64,000 bases of DNA from Alphaproteobacteria bacterium (GTDB lineage: Bacteria > Pseudomonadota > Alphaproteobacteria > Micropepsales > Micropepsaceae). The stretch spans positions 93,338 through 157,337 of the forward strand of contig JAATGP010000020.1 of NCBI GenBank assembly GCA_015654635.1, written 5' to 3'. Both the position numbers and the translations under genes were made by a program. The notes under the pieces were generated by a model. It was not told where the DNA came from and did no database searches. It worked only from the letters and a program-made list of their open reading frames with translations. Within the stretch, counting starts at the first letter, position 1; every line of letters begins with the position of its first letter. Positions 57,542 to 64,000 of this stretch are shown piece after piece.

Positions 57542-59037
57542 TTGAGGACGCCTTTCAAATGATCGGCCAAGCGCAGTGCCAGTGCCAAGAGATTGACGGT
57601 CGGATTGGCGGCGCCATAGGTCGGGAACACCGCACTGCCTGCCACATACAAATTGGCCACGCTATGGACCTTCAGATTGGCATCGACCACGCCCGTTTTG
57701 GGATCGGCGCTCATGCGGGCGGTGCCCATATGGTGGTTGCCCCAATCGAGACTGGCGAGCCAGTCCGCGCGCCCCGTCTGGTTGAGTTTGATCATGCCGA
57801 TGCGTGCCGCCAGCAACTGGCGCCCGAGTTCTTTCAGCGTCAGGCGCAAGCGATCGAAATCGGCATCGGCAATCTTCATGTGCAGCTTAGCCTTGGGCAT
57901 GCCAAGCGCGTCGCGTTCGCTATCCAGAGTAAAGCGGCGCTCGGGATCGGGCGTGATCTCCATGCCGCAGCCAAGCGAATAGGCCACTGCATGCGAGGCA
58001 TTGACATCCAGCGCATTGGCCGTGGCTGCCACCGCAGCTCTGCCGAAATCGTCAAGTTCGGCTTTGCTATCCACCGTGACGGACGAGGCCATCACATCAT
58101 GAGCGCGCCGATAGGCCTCGCTGGGAAAGAAACCGGCGCGCACAATGGCGCCATTCACCGGTTGAGCGGCGCCATAATAGGGGGCAAGCCTGCCGTCGAA
58201 GAGGATGATGGTGGCGCTGTCGCGCGGTGTGGGATGGTCGGCAAAAAAGCGTCCCACCATGTCGTGGCTGTTACCGACGCCGGCGCTGCGCACATCGTTG
58301 GAAGCCAGCAAAAGGCGCGCGCTTTCGATGGCCCCTGTCGCCAGCACTGCGGCTTTGGGCCTCACTTTGAATTTTTTGCCATTCAGCGTCGCGACATCGA
58401 TCTCGGCAATCTTGGAGCCGGATTTGTCGAGGCCCAGCCGTGTGACATTGGCCTGTAGATAAACGCTGAGATGCGGCACCTTCTTGAGTTCGGGTGCATA
58501 GCGTTCGCCAAAATGCGTCGGCAGGATGCCGTCCCGGGTTTTGGAAAATTGAAAAAAACGGGTCGTCACCCCACCAGATGCCAGCGGTACGGGCGCACCC
58601 AGAGCGGCGGCGTAATCGGCGGCGCGGTCATAAAGCAGCGTGCCCGCTTCGCACAGCGAATGGGCCTTTACGAAATAGCGGTCGATATCCTTCTTGGTGA
58701 TCGGCCAGCCCGAATAGGCCAGCCAGCTGCGGGCCTCAAAATCGATGGCGTCCAGCGGGCGGCACCAGCCACCCCAATGATTCGAACTGCCGCCGAGATA
58801 GCGCAGGCGCGAGGCTTCGAGTGTGAGATAGGGTGCGCCGGTTTTGGGCCCCTCATAAAGCGCCTGGGTCTTGGCCTCGAAGGTCATGCCGCCGCTTTCG
58901 AGCAGCACCACGCGCAGCCGCGTGTTGGCCAGCGCCAGGGCCATGGAAATGCTGACCGGGCCACCGCCGATGAGAACCAAATCCGCGTCAATAACGGTGC
59001 CCGAGGGCACCGTCCGGGCGTCGATGAATGCAGCCAC
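57538..59037 (-). CDS. GMC family FAD-dependent oxidoreductase
   Basis: A 499-residue flavoprotein. FAD-binding VLIGGGPVSISMALALANT, RLRYLGGSSNHWGGWCRPLD in the GMC signature region, ATGAIESARLLLAS, and a C-terminal NHHMGTARMSADPKTGVVD followed by NLYVAGSAVFPTYGAANPT, where the catalytic His lies. It oxidises an alcohol, perhaps a sugar or polyol; the substrate is not readable. No signal peptide is seen on this subunit, but the partner gene product has a Tat signal and could bring it along. Confidence 0.88.
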   Translation of the reverse strand: MAAFIDARTVPSGTVIDADLVLIGGGPVSISMALALANTRLRVVLLESGGMTFEAKTQALYEGPKTGAPYLTLEASRLRYLGGSSNHWGGWCRPLDAIDFEARSWLAYSGWPITKKDIDRYFVKAHSLCEAGTLLYDRAADYAAALGAPVPLASGGVTTRFFQFSKTRDGILPTHFGERYAPELKKVPHLSVYLQANVTRLGLDKSGSKIAEIDVATLNGKKFKVRPKAAVLATGAIESARLLLASNDVRSAGVGNSHDMVGRFFADHPTPRDSATIILFDGRLAPYYGAAQPVNGAIVRAGFFPSEAYRRAHDVMASSVTVDSKAELDDFGRAAVAATANALDVNASHAVAYSLGCGMEITPDPERRFTLDSERDALGMPKAKLHMKIADADFDRLRLTLKELGRQLLAARIGMIKLNQTGRADWLASLDWGNHHMGTARMSADPKTGVVDANLKVHSVANLYVAGSAVFPTYGAANPTVNLLALALRLADHLKGVLK

Positions 59038-59176
59038 TATGCTTGCCTTTCCATGGGTGCCGACTCCGGCAAGCCGTGTTCAGATTAGCGGCCAGGAGTC
59101 CCCAAGTCTTGCCCAGTTTGTAACAGCGGCGCGCGTTTCCAGCATCCGTCGTGAAGGCAGAAAATGTGCGTTGGTG

Positions 59177-59632
59177 CTAACAGTTCCGCGAGATCGCGCG
59201 GAGCGTAAAGCTGTCGCTGATGCTCGCGAGGGCACCTTGCGGATTGTCGAGAATGCTTTGCGCATCCAGACTGAGAATGCGATAGCCCAGCAGTCGCAGA
59301 GCTTGGCGGCGCTCGAGATCGTCGGTGCTGTCCTGTGCTGGTGTGACTTCGAGCAGAAGTTTGGCATCGGGGCAAAGAAAGTCGACCAGATAGGGCCCGG
59401 CCAGCTGGCGCAGCTGAAAGCGCAAACCACGAATCTCCTGGTCGCGCAGCAACGGCCACAACCTGCGTTCGGCAGCGATTTTGAGGGCGTCGGCGGGCGG
59501 CGCTTCAGGCTCGCTGGAATCCCTGGAGTGCGTCTTCGCAAAGCCTGCTTTTTTGAAGCCGCTGCGTTTCAGCCCCTTGCTGCCTTGACTAAGGCCGGTG
59601 CGGCGCTGAAGCGGTTTTTTTCGTTCAAGCAC
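59177..59632 (-). CDS. DUF559-like endonuclease-fold protein, degenerate active site
   Basis: About 151 residues. The basic N-terminus (ERKKPLQRRTGLSQGSKGLK) is followed by AERRLWPLLRDQEIRGLRFQ, AGPYLVDFLCPDAKLLLEVT and RRQALRLLGYRILSLDAQSI, the DUF559 restriction-like core. The usual E-x-D-G-x-x-H after VDF is EVTPAQD here, so part of the active site is missing. The GTG at 59632 is my start; the frame is open to an ATG at 59755. Its start lies about 150 bp from tRNA-Ala. Confidence 0.65.
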   Translation of the reverse strand: MLERKKPLQRRTGLSQGSKGLKRSGFKKAGFAKTHSRDSSEPEAPPADALKIAAERRLWPLLRDQEIRGLRFQLRQLAGPYLVDFLCPDAKLLLEVTPAQDSTDDLERRQALRLLGYRILSLDAQSILDNPQGALASISDSFTLRAISRNC

Positions 59633-59779
59633 AGCATGAGTCCAAAGAAGCCCAAGCCAGAATAGCACGCCAAATGCGCGCTGCGAGAGGTATGGATTTA
59701 TTCTGATATTTTGAGAAATGCCCGGCCTGGTCGCTACGCGACACCGCCGTGGCAACCTCCGCTGCTACACAGTGGAGGT

Positions 59780-59855
59780 TGGTGGAGCCAAGCGGGATCG
59801 AACCGCTGACCTCCTGCATGCCATGCAGGCGCTCTCCCAGCTGAGCTATGGCCCC
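59780..59855 (-). tRNA. tRNA-Ala (anticodon GGC), CCA encoded
   Basis: A 76-base cloverleaf on the minus strand: acceptor GGGGCCA with TGGCTCC, D arm GCTC/GAGC, anticodon stem CCTGC/GCAGG with loop ATGGCAT (anticodon GGC, reads GCC), T loop TTCGATC, and an encoded ACCA end. All stems pair, with one G-U in the acceptor. Confidence 0.97.
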
Positions 59856-59892
59856 AATTAATTCCCCGGTCGTGGGGGACCGGGTAGATACA

Positions 59893-60378
59893 CTATCTTT
59901 CGTCTTTTTCAATATCCGCGTCGATTATGCCGCTGACATCGTCTTCGTCTTCTTCGACTTCTTCGAGCAGGGTGTCGTCACCCTCATCGTCGACGTCTTC
60001 GTCCACGATATCTTCGAGGGCCGCATCTTCGCTCACCACCGACATACCAGCGTCGGCGGGGTCGGCTTCGTCGGCCACCACTTCGTCATCGCCGTCTTCG
60101 TCACCGACAACAAGCTCGGGCTCATTGTCGACTTTCTCGACGATGGCATCGTCGTCTTCGGTCTCGGCGACCTCTTCCTCTTCGTCGTCTTCGGCCTCCC
60201 GGGTGACAGGAGCGGCGACAGCAGCTTCGGGCTGACGCGGACGGCGCTGCTTATACATGGCCTCCGGCTCGAAGCTATAACTGCACTTCGGGCACTCGAT
60301 GGGCCGCTTGGAGAGGTCGTAGAAACGGGCGGCGCAACTCGGACAAACGCGCTTCGTTCCAAGATCAGCTTTGACCAA
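59893..60378 (-). CDS. TIGR02300-type acidic zinc-ribbon protein (FYDLN domain)
   Basis: About 161 residues. It starts VKADLGTKRVCPSCAARFYD with LSKRPIECPKCSYSF, a four-cysteine zinc ribbon, followed by a very acidic tail (runs of Asp and Glu such as EAEDDEEEEVAETEDDD). This is the conserved alphaproteobacterial FYDLN-acid family; its role is unknown. A TTG at 60378 aligns with the family start and has AGGA about 9 bases upstream; the ATG at 60423 adds 15 unlike residues. Confidence 0.88.
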   Translation of the reverse strand: MVKADLGTKRVCPSCAARFYDLSKRPIECPKCSYSFEPEAMYKQRRPRQPEAAVAAPVTREAEDDEEEEVAETEDDDAIVEKVDNEPELVVGDEDGDDEVVADEADPADAGMSVVSEDAALEDIVDEDVDDEGDDTLLEEVEEDEDDVSGIIDADIEKDER

Positions 60379-60549
60379 TGTCTGCAATCCTGTTCGGTTC
60401 CGGAAGGGGGGGTCGTTTGCCACGGTTAGCGCGGCCTGTCAAAGGTATTGAAGCGGCAAAATCGCCCGGAGGTCAAAAAGCAGCCTTCGCCGGACCTTGA
60501 CGGGGCCGCCGGTTGCGCTAGGCAAGCCCATCGCATCCGGAGATTTGCC

Positions 60550-61905
60550 ATGACGCACGCCGCCATCCCGTCGAAGGCTAACCCCCTCAAGGGTTGCCCA
60601 TCGCCTGCGCTCAAGGGCACGGCCACGGTTCCGGGCGACAAGTCTATCTCCCACCGTTCCTTGATTTTGGGTGGTATGGCGCTGGGCGAAACTACGATTA
60701 CCGGGCTTTTGGAGGCCGAAGACGTCCTGAATACCGCCCAAGCGGTCCGCGCCTTGGGGGCAACGGTGGTCCGCCAGGCCCCCGGCGTCTGGACGGTCCA
60801 CGGCACCGGCGTGGGCGGCTGGCGCGCTCCTGAGGATGTGCTTGATTTCGGCAATGCGGGAACCGGTTCCCGCTTGATGATGGGGGCGATTGCCACCACC
60901 CCGTTAACGGCGGTGTTTACAGGCGATGCTTCGCTGCGCAAACGGCCGATGGGGCGGGTGCTGCAGCCCTTGAAGCTGTATGGCGCTGAATACGACACCC
61001 AGCCCGGCGGCCTGATGCCGGTCACCCTGAAAGGGGCGGCCCAGCCGCTCCCCGTGCATTACCATGTGCCCATGGCATCGGCCCAGGTGAAGTCGGCCAT
61101 GCTGCTGGCGGCCCTGAACGCCCCCGGCACCTCGCGCATTTCGCAGACGACACTCACGCGTGACCACACTGAAAAGATGCTGGCCGCTTTCGGTGCTGAA
61201 ATCGCCGTCGAACCGCTGACTGCGGGTGGCGAAGCCATTCTGGTGACGGGCGAAGCCGAGTTGAAAGGCATTCGCATAGCGGTACCGGGCGATCCCTCCT
61301 CAGCGGCTTTCCCCCTGGTGGCTGCGTTGCTGGTGCCGGGTTCGGAGATTGTGCTGAACGCGGTGATGCTCAATCCGCGCCGCACCGGCCTGTTGGCCAC
61401 GCTGCAGGAAATGGGTGCCGATCTCGACATCCGCAACGAACGCGATGCGGGCGGTGAACGGGTGGGCGATCTCATCCTGCGCGCCTCACATCTGAAGGGT
61501 ATCGTAGTGCCGCCTGCGCGCGTGCCCGACATGATCGACGAATTTCCCATCCTCGCGGTGGCGGCAGCCTTCGCGGAAGGCCAAACTGTGATGCGGGGCC
61601 TGGAAGAATTGCGCGTCAAGGAAAGCGATCGTCTGGCTGCCATCGTGGCGGGTTTGCGTGCCAACGGCGTCAGGGTCGAAGAAAGCGAAGATGGCATGAT
61701 TGTGCAGGGCATGGGCCCCGGCGGTGTTCCCGGCGGTGGCACGGTCACCACCCATCTCGATCATCGCATCGCCATGGCGTTTCTGGTGATGGGCTTGGCC
61801 GCCAAGGCCCCCGTGACCGTTGACGACGCCACCATGATCGCGACAAGCTTCCCGGCGTTCGAAATGTTGATGGGCGGCTTGGGGGCCTTGTTCGAACCGG
61901 CCTAA
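60550..61905 (+). CDS. aroA: AroA, 3-phosphoshikimate 1-carboxyvinyltransferase (class II)
   Basis: A 451-residue shikimate-pathway enzyme. [74 protein letters not shown] and [14 protein letters not shown] place it with the class II enzymes, close to the CP4 type. The glyphosate-site loop reads [14 protein letters not shown], with Gly104 where CP4 has Ala100. It is followed by UPF0114 and cmk, a standard order. Confidence 0.95.
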   Translation: MTHAAIPSKANPLKGCPSPALKGTATVPGDKSISHRSLILGGMALGETTITGLLEAEDVLNTAQAVRALGATVVRQAPGVWTVHGTGVGGWRAPEDVLDFGNAGTGSRLMMGAIATTPLTAVFTGDASLRKRPMGRVLQPLKLYGAEYDTQPGGLMPVTLKGAAQPLPVHYHVPMASAQVKSAMLLAALNAPGTSRISQTTLTRDHTEKMLAAFGAEIAVEPLTAGGEAILVTGEAELKGIRIAVPGDPSSAAFPLVAALLVPGSEIVLNAVMLNPRRTGLLATLQEMGADLDIRNERDAGGERVGDLILRASHLKGIVVPPARVPDMIDEFPILAVAAAFAEGQTVMRGLEELRVKESDRLAAIVAGLRANGVRVEESEDGMIVQGMGPGGVPGGGTVTTHLDHRIAMAFLVMGLAAKAPVTVDDATMIATSFPAFEMLMGGLGALFEPA

Positions 61906-61931
61906 CCTTCGCCCAGGATTGTTTCTGCCGC

Positions 61932-61947
61932 CGCGGAAGCTTCCGCG
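61932..61947. repeat. 16-bp perfect palindrome between aroA and the UPF0114 gene
   Basis: CGCGGAAGCTTCCGCG is fully self-complementary. It lies 27 bp after the aroA stop and 26 bp before the next ATG. No T tract follows. Possible operator or weak hairpin. Confidence 0.4.
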
Positions 61948-61972
61948 ATGGCGATGCTAACAGGGGCGGGCG

Positions 61973-62533
61973 ATGCGCGAACGGCACGGGTTTGAGGGCA
62001 TTCTGGAATCCATTCTGTTCAAATCCCGCTGGCTATTGGCGCCGTTTTATCTCGGCCTGGTTGGCGCCTTGGTGATGTTGCTCGGCAGTTTCGGCTATGA
62101 GCTTTATGTCTCGGTTTTTGCGCATTTCGCGCTCGATCCCGAGCATGTCATTTTGATGGTGCTGACGCTCATCGATCTGTCGCTCGCCTCCAACCTCGTC
62201 ATCATTGTGATCTTTTCCGGCTACGAGAATTTCGTTTCCAAGATCGATACCCATGGCAATGCCGACCGGCCAAGCTGGATGGGCACGCTCGATTTCTCGG
62301 GCCTCAAGATGAAACTGATCGGCTCCATCGTGGCGATTTCGGTGATCTCGTTGCTGCGGGCTTTCATGGAAATCGCCAAGACGGGCGGCGAGCTCAACGA
62401 ACCTAAAATGAAGTGGCTGGTGCTGCTGCACCTGACCTTCCTGGCCTCGGGTGTGCTGTTCGCCTTCATGGACTGGATCGCCTCCAGAACAGAAGCCAGC
62501 AGCAAAAAGCACCACCTGCATCCGGAGCCGTAG
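61973..62533 (+). CDS. UPF0114 (YqhA-type) inner-membrane protein
   Basis: A 186-residue protein with four membrane segments: LLAPFYLGLVGALVMLLGSF, VILMVLTLIDLSLASNLVII, LIGSIVAISVISLLRAF and WLVLLHLTFLASGVLFAFMD. Conserved ILFKSRWLLAPFYLGL and SGYENFVSK match UPF0114. No function is established. It sits between aroA and cmk. Confidence 0.9.
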   Translation: MRERHGFEGILESILFKSRWLLAPFYLGLVGALVMLLGSFGYELYVSVFAHFALDPEHVILMVLTLIDLSLASNLVIIVIFSGYENFVSKIDTHGNADRPSWMGTLDFSGLKMKLIGSIVAISVISLLRAFMEIAKTGGELNEPKMKWLVLLHLTFLASGVLFAFMDWIASRTEASSKKHHLHPEP

Positions 62534-62573
62534 GGTCACTTGCTCCATTGTCTTGGGCGCGATATGGAGCGCC

Positions 62574-63224
62574 ATGACCATCATCATCGCCGTTGACGGC
62601 ACCGCGGCTTCCGGAAAAGGCACGCTCGCCAAGAAATTGGCGGCCCATTACGGTTTTCATTATCTGGATTCCGGGGCGCTTTACCGGCTGGTGGCTTTGG
62701 GCGTGGCAGAGGCGGGGGGCGATCCCAACTGCGAAGCCGATGCGTTGGCCGTCGCCCGCGCCCTTGATCCAGCCCGCGCCAACGATCCGGCCATCCGCAC
62801 CGCCGCGATGGGAATAGGAGCCTCGATTGTCTCCGCTCATCCCGCCGTCCGGGCGGCTTTGCTGGATTTTCAGCGTGCCTTTGCCCGCCAAGCCCCCGGT
62901 GCGGTGATCGATGGCCGCGATATCGGCACCGTCATCTGCCCGGCGGCGACGGCCAAACTGTTCGTCGATGCGGTCCCGGCGGTACGGGCCCACCGCCGCT
63001 GGCTGGAGCTGAAATCCAAGGGCAGGCCCCCCGCGGAGGCCGAAGTTCTGGCGGACATCCTGGCCCGGGACGAACGCGACAGGAGCCGCACCGTCTCCCC
63101 CCTGGTACCCGCGGCGGATGCGGCCTTGCTCGACACCTCACAAATGGGTATAGACGCGGCGTTCGCGGCAGCCCTTGCCTTGGTTTCGCCCAAGGTCGAG
63201 AACGCGCTGATCTCGCCAGCCTAG
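62574..63224 (+). CDS. cmk: Cytidylate kinase
   Basis: A 216-residue enzyme phosphorylating CMP and dCMP. P-loop GTAASGKGT (9-17), HYLDSGALYRLVALG, VIDGRDIGTVICPAATAKLF, and LARDERDRSRTVSPL in the lid. The ATG at 62574 gives the normal N-terminus MTIIIAVDG. rpsA follows after 141 bp, as in most Alphaproteobacteria. Confidence 0.96.
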   Translation: MTIIIAVDGTAASGKGTLAKKLAAHYGFHYLDSGALYRLVALGVAEAGGDPNCEADALAVARALDPARANDPAIRTAAMGIGASIVSAHPAVRAALLDFQRAFARQAPGAVIDGRDIGTVICPAATAKLFVDAVPAVRAHRRWLELKSKGRPPAEAEVLADILARDERDRSRTVSPLVPAADAALLDTSQMGIDAAFAAALALVSPKVENALISPA

Positions 63225-63365
63225 GGGTTCAGGAGACCCGGCAGCGCAGTATCAGCCTCCCGAACTTATCTGTCCTAACCCACCGCTATGCGGGCGCTCG
63301 CGCCCGTGTGGAAGTCCGACGGAGCGATCCGGTTCGGCATACGTTGTTTTGAAAGCCTAGAAACC

Positions 63366-64000
63366 ATGGCCCGCCATCAAAATTCCGTCACCAAAATCCG
63401 TGACGAATCCATTTCCAGTCCGAGCCGCGACGATTTCGCGAGCATGCTCGAAGAGAGCTTCATCACCCAGTCGCCTGCCGAAGGCTCCGTCATCAAGGGC
63501 CGCATCGTCTCGATCGAGAATGATTTCGCCCTCATCGATGTCGGTCTGAAGACCGAGGGCCGCGTCAGCCTCAAAGAATTTGCCATGCCCGGCCTGACCC
63601 CCAAAGTCGCCGTTGGCGATGAGGTTGAGGTCTATCTGGAGCGTGTCGAGAATGCGCTGGGCGAAGCCGTCCTGTCGCGTGACAAGGCCCGCCGTGAAGA
63701 AAGCTGGGTCCGTCTCGAGAAGGCCTTCACCGATCAGGCGCGCGTTCAGGGCGTCATCTTCGGCCGCGTCAAGGGTGGCTTCACCGTCGATCTCGACGGC
63801 GCCGTGGCCTTCCTTCCGGGTTCCCAGGTCGATGTGCGCCCGATGCGCGATGTCGGCCCGCTGATGAACCAGCCGCAGATGTTTCAGATTTTGAAGATGG
63901 ATCGTCGCCGCGGAAATATCGTGGTGTCGCGTCGTGCGGTTCTCGAAGAGCGCCGCGCCGAAGAGCGGACTTCGCTGGTCGCCTCCTTGCAGGAAAAGCA
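63366..64000 (+). CDS. rpsA: 30S ribosomal protein S1 (5' part only)
   Basis: The first 211 codons are present; the gene runs off the end of the window. It starts MARHQNSVTKIRDESISSPS; S1 repeat one is GSVIKGRIVSIENDFALIDV with GLKTEGRVSLKEF, and repeat two is RVQGVIFGRVKGGFTVDLDG with AFLPGSQVD. S1 helps mRNA bind the 30S subunit. The 141-bp leader after cmk shows no clear terminator. Confidence 0.96.
   Translation, partial: MARHQNSVTKIRDESISSPSRDDFASMLEESFITQSPAEGSVIKGRIVSIENDFALIDVGLKTEGRVSLKEFAMPGLTPKVAVGDEVEVYLERVENALGEAVLSRDKARREESWVRLEKAFTDQARVQGVIFGRVKGGFTVDLDGAVAFLPGSQVDVRPMRDVGPLMNQPQMFQILKMDRRRGNIVVSRRAVLEERRAEERTSLVASLQEK

Overview
The window is a roughly 60% GC chromosome segment from an alphaproteobacterium. 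The basis is gene order and family content: lptC-lptA-lptB-rpoN-ptsN, aroA (class II)-UPF0114-cmk-rpsA, an acidic TIGR02300-type zinc-ribbon protein, Hsp20 followed by DUF1150, and NifA/sigma-54 controlled nif genes with draTG. The genus cannot be fixed from this sequence alone. I see no insertion sequence, integrase, phage or CRISPR array.

Layout. 1-7.9 kb holds chemosensory and mixed genes: a truncated CheW, a soluble MCP with two signalling tips, a CsbD-like protein, SelO, a flavodoxin-fold oxidoreductase, a membrane PAS protein and a stand-alone CheB-type methylesterase. 8.0-11.9 kb holds an orphan nuclease-like gene, a FUSC-type membrane protein, an aminotransferase and a molbindin (Mop). 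12.1-33.5 kb is a compact nitrogen-fixation island: nifA-nifQ; nifS-draT-draG; the opposing group nifB-fdxN-nifZ-nifT; nifH-D-K-E-N-X-DUF269-fdxB; and an IscA-like gene-nfu-nifV-nifW-nifJ. 33.5-35.5 kb holds a GH28 glycosidase and a FosX-type enzyme. 35.6-41.3 kb is a five-gene operon: ABC ATPase, two tandem FtsX-like permeases, a LolA-like periplasmic protein and an outer-membrane barrel. 41.4-44.4 kb is a serine-protease autotransporter that has lost its 5' end and lies between 14-bp direct repeats. 44.6-64 kb is core genome: RNase D-like exonuclease, kdsD, lptC/A/B, rpoN, ptsN, a UPF0182 protein, an acyl-ACP thioesterase, Hsp20/DUF1150, a pabB-pabC fusion, a GMC oxidoreductase pair, tRNA-Ala, aroA, cmk and the start of rpsA.

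How it works together. NifA, with RpoN encoded 36 kb away, should drive four sigma-54 promoters that can be read directly in the DNA: ahead of nifS, nifB, nifH and the iscA-like gene. Three of the regions carry TGT-N10-ACA sites or a near match; nifB and nifH share one. NifQ and Mop fit molybdenum supply. NifS, IscA and Nfu supply Fe-S clusters. NifB/E/N/X/V/Q build FeMo-co, and NifJ with the ferredoxins can supply electrons. DraT and DraG switch NifH off and on by ADP-ribosylation and sit in a NifA-type operon. The strongest candidates for something undescribed are the five-gene envelope export operon, the two-tip soluble chemoreceptor with its partial chemosensory set, and the HhH plus PD-(D/E)XK-like orphan nuclease.
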